Assembly (NCBI GenBank): GCA_018397065.1 | Contig: JAGTRI010000012.1 | Coordinates: 1-39,691, forward strand | Direction: 5' to 3' | DNA from: Candidatus Bathyarchaeota archaeon | GTDB lineage: Archaea > Thermoproteota > Bathyarchaeia > Bathyarchaeales > DTEX01 | DNA: 39,691 nucleotides | Shown here: in pieces, positions 13,912-22,888 of the stretch | How positions within the stretch are numbered: position 1 is the first letter of the stretch | Layout of the letters: the number at the start of each line of letters is the position of its first letter | Made by a program: the position numbers and the translations under genes | The notes under the pieces: model-generated | The model's input: the letters and a program-made list of their open reading frames with translations, nothing else | Database searches by the model: none | What the model was told of the DNA's origin: nothing

Positions 13912-15988
13912 AAGTATTGAACTTGAAAATATTAGGTCTCACATAAAAACTTGTATAGATTTTGATGAAGGATTTAATTGTCTTATTGGAGGGCTTGGTA
14001 CAGGAAAATCCAGTATTTTGTACGCAATTGATTTTGCGTTTTTTGGTGAACCAATCGGTAGAAGCTATGATTATCTGCTTCGAGAAGATGCCGAGTATGG
14101 TATGGTCACCTTAAAATTCGTTAAAAACGGAAAAGAATACATTATCCAAAGGGCGCTAAAGCGGCAAAATGACCGAATTAGCCAAGACACGGATCAACTT
14201 GTTCTTAAGGAAGAAGGCAAGACCATTGCTGAAATGAAAAGCGAAGCAGTTACTGAGCAGTTGTTTCTACTTACAGGTTTTGACAAGGAGATTTTTAGAG
14301 AAATCATATGGATGCGTCAAGAACACCTAAAAGACGTCCTAAATATGACGCCTATTGAAAGACAAAAGAAGCTAGATCAACTTTTTAACCTTTCAGACTA
14401 CGAGATTGCATGGTCAAACTTTAGACCCGTTATTACAGAATTTGAAAAGGAATCTGCAATTCTGCAGCGGGATGCGGATGTTACAGGATTCGAAGAGCTA
14501 ATGCTTCGACATCAAGAAACATTAAGAGAGCTTGAAATAAAAGAGAAAGAGGCTGAAGAAACTAAAAAAATGCTTTTTGAGGCTGAAATAAGATATCAAC
14601 AAGCTTCTGAACGTTTAAAGAACCTCGAAACCATTCGTCGGACAAACGAGCAGCTTCGCAGAGAGGAATCGATTCTTTACTCAAAATATACAGGCGTTCA
14701 ACAATCCAATTTTAGGCTTGCTGAAGAGATTCAAAAACGTATGTTCAGAATTGAAGATCTTGAAAAACGTCTTGTTATTCAAAATTCTCAAATATACTCC
14801 TGCCGAGATAAATTAAAAGAAGTTGGATTGCCTTTAGAACTTTCAATTGAAAAATTATTAGATTTTAACCAAGCATTGCAATCGGAGATACAGGGAAACC
14901 TAGGTAAAGAGGAAAGTCTAAAATCTGAAATTAGCAAGTCAACTGCGCGAATATCGAATCTCATTAGAGAAAATACTTGTCCTTTGTGCTTTCAAACTCT
15001 TGAACCTAGTTATAAAGAAAGATTGATTCAAAGGTTGTATGAGGAGATATCAGAGAACAAGCAACAACTTGCGAATATTGAAAAAATGACAGAAAAACAT
15101 GAGACTGTTAAATCTGTCATTGAGTCCGTTATTCAGAGTTTTCAGAACATCCAAGCTCGTATTGAAGAAATAAGGAGACAGATAGATGAAGAGAAAAAAA
15201 TCTTGGAGGACACAAGACGCCGCTTAGAACAGAGCCAAAAAGACGAAAAAATACTTGAATCAGACCTGATTTCGCTGCGTTCAAAAATAAGAGAATTCGA
15301 CATCACTGATTTAGAAAACGCACAAAAAGAATTCAATGCCGCGTATGAAGAATATTCCAGTCTTAAGCATAAATCTCAAAATATTGAGTTAAGCAAATCT
15401 GAAATTATTAGAAGACTGCAAATCGTCGAAGAAAGATTGAAAATTGCACAACAAAAGAGAACGAGGCTTGAAAATGTAAATAAGATAATAACATATGCCC
15501 AAGAGATTCGACAAGCTTACAGAAGCATTCAACCTAGATTAAGAACGGAGTTTATCAGATATCTTGAAAGAATCGTTCAACAAGTTTTAAATGAACTCTC
15601 CGGTACTGAAGGAATATTATTTTCAGTAAAAATTGATGAAAACTATACTCCAATTATTGAAGTTGAAAAAGGATACGAACGAAGCATTTTTAATTTATCA
15701 GGTGGCGAAAGAACACTCTTGGCTTTTGCGTATCGTATAGGGTTAGGTCAACTTATCATGCAATGGAAGGCTGGACATGGGCTTCCATTGCTTCTTTTGG
15801 ACGAACCTACTGAAAGTCTCGGTAGGGAAGATGGTTCAATAGACCGTCTAGCAGAATCACTCTCACGGCTAAAAACGGTTGAGCAAATAATCGCAGTCTC
15901 CCACAACGAAAGCTTTGCAGACAAAGCAGATCACGTTATAAGATTAGAGAAACTTGGAAACAGAAGCATAATATCAAAAGAGCGTTAA
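13901..15988 (+). CDS. rad50: Rad50 DNA repair ATPase with zinc hook, short coiled coil
   Basis: Rad50 is an SMC-like ATPase that bridges DNA ends and gates Mre11. It has Walker A GGLGTGKSS (near residue 31), long coiled-coil arms (about 150-355 and 370-560), the zinc hook CPLC (Cys360 and Cys363) at the tip, the signature LSGGERTLLAFAYR (near 600), Walker B LLLLDEPTESLG and an SHNESF H-loop. At 695 residues it is well below the 850-890 usual in Pyrococcus or Sulfolobus, all of the loss being in the arms. ATG 13901 lies inside the end of mre11 after GGAGGAGAG, which is its ribosome binding site. Start and frame are certain. Confidence 0.95.
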   Translation: MKIESIELENIRSHIKTCIDFDEGFNCLIGGLGTGKSSILYAIDFAFFGEPIGRSYDYLLREDAEYGMVTLKFVKNGKEYIIQRALKRQNDRISQDTDQLVLKEEGKTIAEMKSEAVTEQLFLLTGFDKEIFREIIWMRQEHLKDVLNMTPIERQKKLDQLFNLSDYEIAWSNFRPVITEFEKESAILQRDADVTGFEELMLRHQETLRELEIKEKEAEETKKMLFEAEIRYQQASERLKNLETIRRTNEQLRREESILYSKYTGVQQSNFRLAEEIQKRMFRIEDLEKRLVIQNSQIYSCRDKLKEVGLPLELSIEKLLDFNQALQSEIQGNLGKEESLKSEISKSTARISNLIRENTCPLCFQTLEPSYKERLIQRLYEEISENKQQLANIEKMTEKHETVKSVIESVIQSFQNIQARIEEIRRQIDEEKKILEDTRRRLEQSQKDEKILESDLISLRSKIREFDITDLENAQKEFNAAYEEYSSLKHKSQNIELSKSEIIRRLQIVEERLKIAQQKRTRLENVNKIITYAQEIRQAYRSIQPRLRTEFIRYLERIVQQVLNELSGTEGILFSVKIDENYTPIIEVEKGYERSIFNLSGGERTLLAFAYRIGLGQLIMQWKAGHGLPLLLLDEPTESLGREDGSIDRLAESLSRLKTVEQIIAVSHNESFADKADHVIRLEKLGNRSIISKER

Positions 15989-16006
15989 AGCCAGAGAGAA
16001 AGAGAT

Positions 16007-16900
16007 ATGCTTAAAATTGGATGTTGCGGATATCCGGTCAACACTAGAAAGTATCAAGAAACCTTTAATGTTGTCGAGTTAAATATTACTTTCTACAGGT
16101 ATCCCAAGTCTCAAACAGTAAGAAAATGGAGAGAAACATCGCCAATTTGTTTCGAGTTTACGGTTAAGGCGCATCAAGATATCACTCACAAATATAAAAT
16201 GAACCTCGAACTGACCCGTGAATCTCTTAATGCTGTAAAAGAAATCTGTAACATTCTTGATGCCAAGGTTCTTTTGTTTCAGACACCCGCTGCTTTTAAA
16301 CCTGATAGAATAGGAGAAGCTGCAAAATTCTTTGAACATGCTGATCGAGATGACCTTATTTTTGTCTGGGAACCTAGAGGTCCTCTTTGGCAAAAGCCTG
16401 AAGTACGACAAAAACTTAAAACAACACTTGAAAAATTAGATGTTTCGCATGTTACGGATCCTTTTCTGTCAATGCCAGTGTACACAGGTAAAGTTGCATA
16501 CTTCAGGCTTCACGGACACGGCGAACGAATGTATTATTACCAGTATTCAAACAGTGAGCTGAGAAATCTGCATGACAAAATCAAATTATTAGAAACAGAT
16601 GATAAACAAGTTTATGTGTTTTTTAATAACATTACAATGTTTGAAGATGCCCAAAGATTTTCGTCATTCGTAGATTCAGGAGTTTTTCCTAAACCGGAAA
16701 TTTGCAGCAAAGAAGCATTAGAAAAAATATTAAGAAAAATCAGATATCCAACAACAAAGAACGAGCTGATTTCCAGAATAGGTTGGAAACTTATAGAGAT
16801 AGAAAATCAGAAACAAATCAAAATGGCGAACTTGTTTAGGCACCTTGAACGAAACAAATATGATAATCCAATAGACATAATAAATGAACTTGGGTTATAA
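16007..16900 (+). CDS. DUF72 family protein
   Basis: The first 240 residues match the DUF72 TIM-barrel-like family: IGCCGYPVNTRKYQETFNVV, then ELNITFYRYPK, FEFTVKAHQDITH and FVWEPRG. The role is unknown; metal or sugar-phosphate chemistry has been suggested for the fold. Residues 245-297 form an extra helical C-terminal tail (ATTKNEL-like to DIINELGL) not usual in the family. The gene starts 19 bases after rad50 and reads the same way, with GAGAGAAAGAG as a loose ribosome binding site, so it should be co-transcribed with mre11-rad50. That context hints at a part in DNA or nucleotide repair, which is inference. A T-rich convergent gap to carB ends the unit. Confidence 0.85.
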   Translation: MLKIGCCGYPVNTRKYQETFNVVELNITFYRYPKSQTVRKWRETSPICFEFTVKAHQDITHKYKMNLELTRESLNAVKEICNILDAKVLLFQTPAAFKPDRIGEAAKFFEHADRDDLIFVWEPRGPLWQKPEVRQKLKTTLEKLDVSHVTDPFLSMPVYTGKVAYFRLHGHGERMYYYQYSNSELRNLHDKIKLLETDDKQVYVFFNNITMFEDAQRFSSFVDSGVFPKPEICSKEALEKILRKIRYPTTKNELISRIGWKLIEIENQKQIKMANLFRHLERNKYDNPIDIINELGL

Positions 16901-16922
16901 CAGTTTTATTCTATTGGCATGT

Positions 16923-19900
16923 TTACCAATATTTAAAAGACAGATTTTCTAAGTATTCGTTAAAAGATTTAATCTTAACTTCTCCTGCAACACGATATTT
17001 TAGAACTTTTACAAGAGCTGAAGCCAGCTCCAGTGTTGTCACGACAGGTATATTGAATTCAACTGCTAATCTTCGAATTGTATACTCGTCCTCAAGGATT
17101 TCTGATTTTTCAATTTCAGAATTTACAGCTGGAATATTAATGATGAGGTTCACTTTCCTCTCAAGAAGATAATCTAGAATGTTAGGTTTCTTTCCTGACT
17201 CTTTAATCTTATGAAGAACAGTAATCGAATTTAACCCAGCTTTACGAAAAACATCCGCTGTGTGTTCTGTAGCATAAAGAACGAAACCTAGATCCTTTAG
17301 AGTTCGAGCCAATGGTACAACTTTCTTTTTCATCGCTTCTCCACCAATTGTAATTAAAACTGAGCTGCCTTCTTTTGGTATCTCAAATTCAACAGACTGC
17401 AAAGCTTTGAGCAAGGCGTCAGCGAAGTTTTCGCCAAGGCATGCAGCTTCGCCTGTGCTAAGCATCTCACAACCTAATATTGGGTCCGCTCCAGTTAGCC
17501 GCATAAAACTAAACTGTGGAACTTTTACGCCCACATGTGGAACTGGTGGCAAGTCAATAATATTTAAGTCGCGAAGAGTTTTTCCAAGCATGACAGCTGT
17601 GGAAATCTCAATTAAGTTAACCCCTCTTGTCTTACTTACATAAGGTAATGACCTTGAAGCACGAAGGTTACATTCAATAACAGATACTCCCCCATCCTTA
17701 ACTAAGTATTGAATATTGAATGGACCCTTGATTTTTAGGGCCTTAGTAATCGCTTTTGAGTATTCCTCAATCTTTTTTACAACTTTACTACTTAAGGTTT
17801 GAGGGGGAATACTCATAACTGCATCGCCGCTGTGGATTCCAGCTTGCTCAACATGTTCGATTACCGCACCAATTAAAGTATCTTCAGCATCTGATATGCC
17901 ATCAACCTCTACTTCTTTGGCTCCGACTACAAATTTAGAGATTACAACAGGATGTTCTTGAGAAACTGTAGCTGCTAACTCAAGATAATCTCTTAGATCA
18001 GTTTTGTTCTGAGCAATTCTCATTGCGTAACCTGATAAAACATAGCTTGGACGTACTAGAACTGGGTAACCAATTTCCTCAGCAAACGTTTCAGCCTCTT
18101 CTATTGTCGTAAGCTTGCTCCATTTTGGTTGCGGAATTCCAAGCTGATCTAAAAGTGCACTGAATTTGGACCTATCTTCTGCTAGGTCTATGCATTCACT
18201 TGATGTGCCTAGAAGGTTAACTCCAGCTTTAGAGAGCTTAAGCGCAAGATTGTTAGGAATTTGACCTCCTACGCTACCTATTATGCCCATTGGTTTTTCC
18301 TTTTCATAAATATCTAAGATTCTTTCAACTGTTAACTCCTCGAAGTACAACTTGTCTGAAATATCGTAGTCTGTTGAAACAGTTTCAGGGTTATAATTAA
18401 TCATTATAGTTTCATCTATTCCATGTTTCTTCAAGGCCCATATTGTGTTAACACCTCCCCAATCAAATTCGACACTTGATCCTATCCTGAAGACACCTGC
18501 GCCTAGAACCATTACCTTTTTTTTGTCTTCGCTAAATTTTAGGTCGTCTTCATCACCATGATACGTTAAATATAAATAATTAGTTATAGCAGGCCACTCT
18601 GCAGCCAATGTATCAATTTGTTTAACAACTGGAACTATGCCGTTTCTCTTTCTATAATTTCTAATTGTATATTCATCAACGCCTAGGCACTTCGCAATTT
18701 GGTGGTCAGAGAACCCTAAACGTTTAGCCTCAAGAATCAGATCTGACGCTTTTGCGCTATTTAAATCGAGAGTCTTGAGACGCCTTTCCATGTCAATTAT
18801 GTTCCTTATTTTATACAGAAACCATGGATCGATGCCAGTTAATCTGTAAATCTTTTTTATTGAGATTCCCATTTTGATCGCGTCGACTATTCTGAAAAGT
18901 CTTTCGTCCGTGGGGTTTTCTAATACATCAATAACTGATTCGATAGTCCTTGTTTCAATATCATCATTAGCTACAAGTCCAATTTTTCCAATGTCAAGCA
19001 TCCGAACAGCTTTCTGTAAAGCTTCTTCAAAGTTTCGTCCAATCGCCATCACCTCGCCAACAGACTTCATCTGCGGACCCAGATGAGGATCAACACTTCT
19101 GAACTTTCGGAGATCCCAACGGGGAATCTTAACAACCAAATAATCAAGTGCAGGTTCAAAACAGGCAGTTGTTATACCGGTGACCTTGTTAACGAGCTCA
19201 GGTAAAAGGTAACCTATAGCTAACTTAGCAGCAATATAAGCAAGGGGATAACCTGTTGCCTTACTTGCTAAAGCTGAGGATCTTGACATCCGAGCATTAA
19301 CTTCAATTGCCCGAAACTCTTCTGATTTCGGATGAAGAGCCCATTGGATGTTGCATTCACCAATTATGCCAAGGCTTTGTATAGCTTTGATTGAAGCAGA
19401 CCTAAGTATGTGGTATTCGCGGTTTGTTAAGGTCTGCGAAGGCGCAATGACAATCGAGTCTCCTGTATGTATGCCCATTGGGTCAAAGTTTTCCATATTA
19501 CATACTGTTAGACAATTGTTTTCACGATCCCGCATTACTTCATATTCGATTTCTTTCCACTTTCCAATGTACTCTTCAACTAAAACCTGTGTTATCATGC
19601 TTTGAGCAAGAGCCCTGTTAACGATCTCTTTAAGTTCCTTCTCGTTACGAGCTACTCCTGAACCCTTCCCCCCAAGCGTATATGCTACTCTTAGGATAAC
19701 CGGATATCCAAGATCATCTGCAATCTCTAAGGCTTGGCTTACAGAAGCCGCTGACCTACTTTTTGGTATAGGAATGTTTGCTCTAATCATTGCTTGCCTA
19801 AAGAGTTCTCTGTCTTCTGTGTCTTCAATAGCCTTTATAGGTGTGCCTAAGACTTTAACGTCATATTTTTCAAGTATACCCAATTTGGCTAGTTTTACAC

Positions 19901-20195
19901 CACAGTTTAATGCTGTTTGCCCACCGAAGCTGAGAAGAATTCCATCGGGATTTTCCCTTTTAATCACTGCTTCCACGTATTCAGGAGACACTGGTAACAG
20001 GTAAATCCTGTCTGCAAGTCGCGGATCAGTTTGTATTGTAGCAATATTGGGATTAATTAATACAGTTTTTATGCCTTCTTCCTTCATTGCCTTAAGACAC
20101 TGGCTTCCAGAATAGTCAAACTCCGCTGCTTCACCAATCTTTATCGGTCCACTTCCAAGAATTACGACTTTATGTACCCAATCGAACTTCGGCAT
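16923..20195 (-). CDS. carB: Carbamoyl-phosphate synthase, large subunit
   Basis: CarB makes carbamoyl phosphate from bicarbonate, ATP and ammonia tunnelled from CarA, for arginine and pyrimidines. The duplicated ATP-grasp halves are both present: KVVILGSGPIKIGEAAEFDY near the start and KVMVLGAGVFRIGSSVEFDW near residue 560. The oligomerisation region lies between them, and an MGS-like regulatory domain fills the last 150 residues (SVLITIGGEAMKKKVVPLAR). At about 1090 residues it is full length. ATG 20195 begins one base after the carA stop. A frame from TTG 20204 would overlap carA and sits too close to the AGGAG site. It is last in argG-argH-carA-carB. Confidence 0.95.
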   Translation of the reverse strand: MPKFDWVHKVVILGSGPIKIGEAAEFDYSGSQCLKAMKEEGIKTVLINPNIATIQTDPRLADRIYLLPVSPEYVEAVIKRENPDGILLSFGGQTALNCGVKLAKLGILEKYDVKVLGTPIKAIEDTEDRELFRQAMIRANIPIPKSRSAASVSQALEIADDLGYPVILRVAYTLGGKGSGVARNEKELKEIVNRALAQSMITQVLVEEYIGKWKEIEYEVMRDRENNCLTVCNMENFDPMGIHTGDSIVIAPSQTLTNREYHILRSASIKAIQSLGIIGECNIQWALHPKSEEFRAIEVNARMSRSSALASKATGYPLAYIAAKLAIGYLLPELVNKVTGITTACFEPALDYLVVKIPRWDLRKFRSVDPHLGPQMKSVGEVMAIGRNFEEALQKAVRMLDIGKIGLVANDDIETRTIESVIDVLENPTDERLFRIVDAIKMGISIKKIYRLTGIDPWFLYKIRNIIDMERRLKTLDLNSAKASDLILEAKRLGFSDHQIAKCLGVDEYTIRNYRKRNGIVPVVKQIDTLAAEWPAITNYLYLTYHGDEDDLKFSEDKKKVMVLGAGVFRIGSSVEFDWGGVNTIWALKKHGIDETIMINYNPETVSTDYDISDKLYFEELTVERILDIYEKEKPMGIIGSVGGQIPNNLALKLSKAGVNLLGTSSECIDLAEDRSKFSALLDQLGIPQPKWSKLTTIEEAETFAEEIGYPVLVRPSYVLSGYAMRIAQNKTDLRDYLELAATVSQEHPVVISKFVVGAKEVEVDGISDAEDTLIGAVIEHVEQAGIHSGDAVMSIPPQTLSSKVVKKIEEYSKAITKALKIKGPFNIQYLVKDGGVSVIECNLRASRSLPYVSKTRGVNLIEISTAVMLGKTLRDLNIIDLPPVPHVGVKVPQFSFMRLTGADPILGCEMLSTGEAACLGENFADALLKALQSVEFEIPKEGSSVLITIGGEAMKKKVVPLARTLKDLGFVLYATEHTADVFRKAGLNSITVLHKIKESGKKPNILDYLLERKVNLIINIPAVNSEIEKSEILEDEYTIRRLAVEFNIPVVTTLELASALVKVLKYRVAGEVKIKSFNEYLENLSFKYW

Positions 20196-20196
20196 C

Positions 20197-21363
20197 TCAA
20201 TCAATGCTCCTTAGAAATTTTTCAAAAAGAAAAACAGTGTCATAAGGCCCAGGACCAGCCTCAGGATGCCATTGAACAGCAAATGTTTTACCATCCTTAT
20301 GCCTAATACCCTCAACAGTCTTGTCATTAGCGTTAATGAACCAAACCTCAAGGTCAGTGCCCTTTAAAGACTCAGATCTAGTAGCGTACCCGTGGTTTTG
20401 CGTGGTAATGTAACACCTTCCAGTTTCAAGATCGTAAGCAGGCTGATTCTGTGATCTATGTCCATACTTTAGCTTGTAAGTGTCTCCTCCAAGGGCTAAA
20501 GATAGAACATGTGTTCCTTGGCAAATTCCCATAATTGGAACGTCTTCTTCGACAAGATGTTTCACTGTTATGATGCATTCTTTCGGCAGAAGCTTAGGGT
20601 CACCTGGACCGTTACTTAAAATGACACCTGCGGGCTCAAAACTCATTATCTGTTCAAAAGAGAAATTGTAGGGCACACGTATAACATCTACACTGTATGC
20701 AAGTAGATTTCGTAAAATTCCTGCTTTAACTCCATAATCAAGCAAGACAACTTTCATCTTGCCGTCATTATCGTATATAACAGGGTTCTTTATCGTAACT
20801 TCACTGCATAAATCGCGCATGTTCGGGTCTGGAATTCGTTTAGCTTCATTTAAAAGTTCTTCAATATTGGGTTCTACACCTTTTTCGCATACTTCAAGTA
20901 TGCCAAGCATTACCCCTTTTTCTCTTAGCTTTTTAGTTAGTCTCCTCGTATCAATGCCACAAATTCCTGGAATGCCCTCGCTTCTCAGCCAGTTGTCAAG
21001 TGTTCTTTCTGACGACCAATGATGTGGTTTTTGGCAGAGTTCTTGAATAACCAGGCCTGCAACTTTGATACCTATAGACTCGAAATGTAAAGGAATACCG
21101 AATTTGTCAACTCCGTTCTTGTAATCTGGAACTCCATAATTGCCAATTAAAGGATAAGTTAAAGTTAGAATTTGACCATGATAGGACGGATCTGTTAGAG
21201 CCTCTGGGTATCCAACCATAGAGGTTGAAAAAACAACTTCTCCTGAAACTTTGCATGGTGCCCCAAATCCTTTACCGAAAAAAAGCGTGCCATCTTCCAG
21301 CACAAGTATGGCTTTTCTAACTTTCTTAGGGCGAGACTTTGCTTCCAATCGACCCTTCCCCAA
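20197..21363 (-). CDS. carA: Carbamoyl-phosphate synthase, small (glutaminase) subunit with altered nucleophile motif
   Basis: CarA releases ammonia from glutamine for CarB. The N-terminal domain (KAILVLEDGTLFFGKGFGAP) and C-terminal class I glutamine amidotransferase domain are complete. Catalytic Cys281, His366 and Glu368 (QWHPEAG) are present. The nucleophile elbow reads GICQGTH where the family has GICLGHQ, so the glutamine-binding Gln is replaced by His and the Leu by Gln. GHRSQNQP, which follows, is normal. The start could be TTG 21363 or TTG 21348 (after AAGGG). A TATA-like stretch at about 21380-21389 (TTTAAATTTT on the minus strand) suggests a promoter of its own besides read-through from argH, 46 bases upstream. 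Confidence 0.93.
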   Translation of the reverse strand: MGKGRLEAKSRPKKVRKAILVLEDGTLFFGKGFGAPCKVSGEVVFSTSMVGYPEALTDPSYHGQILTLTYPLIGNYGVPDYKNGVDKFGIPLHFESIGIKVAGLVIQELCQKPHHWSSERTLDNWLRSEGIPGICGIDTRRLTKKLREKGVMLGILEVCEKGVEPNIEELLNEAKRIPDPNMRDLCSEVTIKNPVIYDNDGKMKVVLLDYGVKAGILRNLLAYSVDVIRVPYNFSFEQIMSFEPAGVILSNGPGDPKLLPKECIITVKHLVEEDVPIMGICQGTHVLSLALGGDTYKLKYGHRSQNQPAYDLETGRCYITTQNHGYATRSESLKGTDLEVWFINANDKTVEGIRHKDGKTFAVQWHPEAGPGPYDTVFLFEKFLRSID

Positions 21364-21378
21364 GCAGATTAAAAACTA

Positions 21379-21390
21379 AAATTTAAACAT
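21379..21390 (-). promoter_or_regulatory. Internal TATA box before carA
   Basis: The minus strand reads TTTAAATTTTAG in the argH-carA gap, about 20-27 bases before the first possible carA start. It would let carAB be made apart from argGH, useful because carbamoyl phosphate also feeds pyrimidine synthesis. Confidence 0.4.
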
Positions 21391-21409
21391 TATGGTTAAA
21401 AATTTTCGA

Positions 21410-22888
21410 CTAACAGGAACTTAGAATCTCCGTGATGCAGTTTTCTAATCTCCTATAAGCCATTGACAGCTTATTTTTCTTTTCTGAAATCCACGTTTCT
21501 GTTTTAGAAATAGTTTCGAAACGAGCCTTCATCATTCTTTTCACTTCTTCCGGAGCAGGTCCACCTTTAACATTATATGATTCCACAATGCGCGACAAGT
21601 CCATAATGTTGGAAATTTCTTTGGCTTTAAGCGGAATATAATGTCCAAGAACTTGTTTTGCAACTTCAGAAACAAGTTCAACTGTTAAATCTCGGAAAGA
21701 TTTACCATCTTCAAGCAGTCTTTTCACTATTATGCCAACGATTCTGTGAGAAGTTCTGAACGGAATCTCATAGTTTCTAACAAGCAGGTTAGCAAGTTCC
21801 GTGGCTGATAAAAAAGATAATGAATGTTTATCCAGAGCAATGGATTTTATAATGAGGTTTGATACTATTTTTGCAAGCATCGATAAACAGTCGTCTACTG
21901 TATCTATAGATTGCCAAAGCTTAGGTGTTATTTCCTGAAAATCCATGTTATATGTAGATGGAAGCGACATAAGAACTGTTGCTGAACCGGTATAGTTGCC
22001 TAAAACCAAGCTTATTCTTGCCCTTATGACCTCTAGTATGTCTGGGTTCTTTTTCTGCGGCATTATACTGCTTGTGGAGGCGAACCCATCTGGAAGTTCG
22101 ACTATTCCAAACTCCATTGTGCTCCATATTTCGAGGTCCTCAACGAAACGTGTTACATCAACAGCCAAAATTGTAAGTTCTGCCATAACTTCAAGCAGAA
22201 AATCCCGGGCGGTCACAGCGTCAACCGAGTTTTCAAGCACTTCATTAAATCCAAGTAGCTCAGACACTCTTTCTCTATTTATTGGAAAACTTGTGGTTGC
22301 TAGTGCGCAGGCTCCCATTGGGCAAAGGTTTACATTATCAAAAGTCTCTTGAAGACGTAATATCGTTCTTTGAAGCGCGTCGAACTGTGCAACAATATAA
22401 TGAGCAAACGTTATTGGCTGAGCTGGCTGAAGATGCGTATATCCAGGAACAATTGTAAAAAGATGCTTGTTAGCCAAATGAAGCATTTTCTCTTGCAGGT
22501 CAACTAAAGTTTCTATTAATCTGATAATTTCTTCTCGGAGTTCCATCCTTATTGCTGTGGTAACTTGGTCATTTCTGCTTTTAGCCAAGTTTAGGTTTCC
22601 GCCTATGTCCTGACCTGTGGCTTCAATGATTTTTTCCTCAACAACCATGTGACCATCTTCCATGTTTGAAAAAAGTTTGATACTGCCATGCAGGTTACTG
22701 AGTGCTTTTAGAATTTTACATCCATAATCTTTGCTAAGGATGTTGCATTCAACAAGCATAAGAACATGTGCCTTATTGATTTCAATTATATGTTTCAAAA
22801 TTTTTTTATCAATTAAAGCAGACGATGTGAATTTTACAACATCTCTTCTGGCTGATGAAAGTCGACCTTTTCTAAGTAGATTCGACAT
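21410..22888 (-). CDS. argH: Argininosuccinate lyase
   Basis: ArgH splits argininosuccinate into arginine and fumarate, the last step of arginine synthesis. The 492-residue protein has the fumarase-superfamily signature SSIMPQKKNPD (near residue 280, with the catalytic serine in this loop), GYTHLQPAQPITFAHY near 148 and GGNLNLAKSRNDQV near 95. It is slightly longer than the usual 450-470 residues, with the extra in the C-terminal helices. Its ATG overlaps the end of argG by 17 bases, so the two are coupled. Product and reaction are certain from the motifs. Confidence 0.95.
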   Translation of the reverse strand: MSNLLRKGRLSSARRDVVKFTSSALIDKKILKHIIEINKAHVLMLVECNILSKDYGCKILKALSNLHGSIKLFSNMEDGHMVVEEKIIEATGQDIGGNLNLAKSRNDQVTTAIRMELREEIIRLIETLVDLQEKMLHLANKHLFTIVPGYTHLQPAQPITFAHYIVAQFDALQRTILRLQETFDNVNLCPMGACALATTSFPINRERVSELLGFNEVLENSVDAVTARDFLLEVMAELTILAVDVTRFVEDLEIWSTMEFGIVELPDGFASTSSIMPQKKNPDILEVIRARISLVLGNYTGSATVLMSLPSTYNMDFQEITPKLWQSIDTVDDCLSMLAKIVSNLIIKSIALDKHSLSFLSATELANLLVRNYEIPFRTSHRIVGIIVKRLLEDGKSFRDLTVELVSEVAKQVLGHYIPLKAKEISNIMDLSRIVESYNVKGGPAPEEVKRMMKARFETISKTETWISEKKNKLSMAYRRLENCITEILSSC

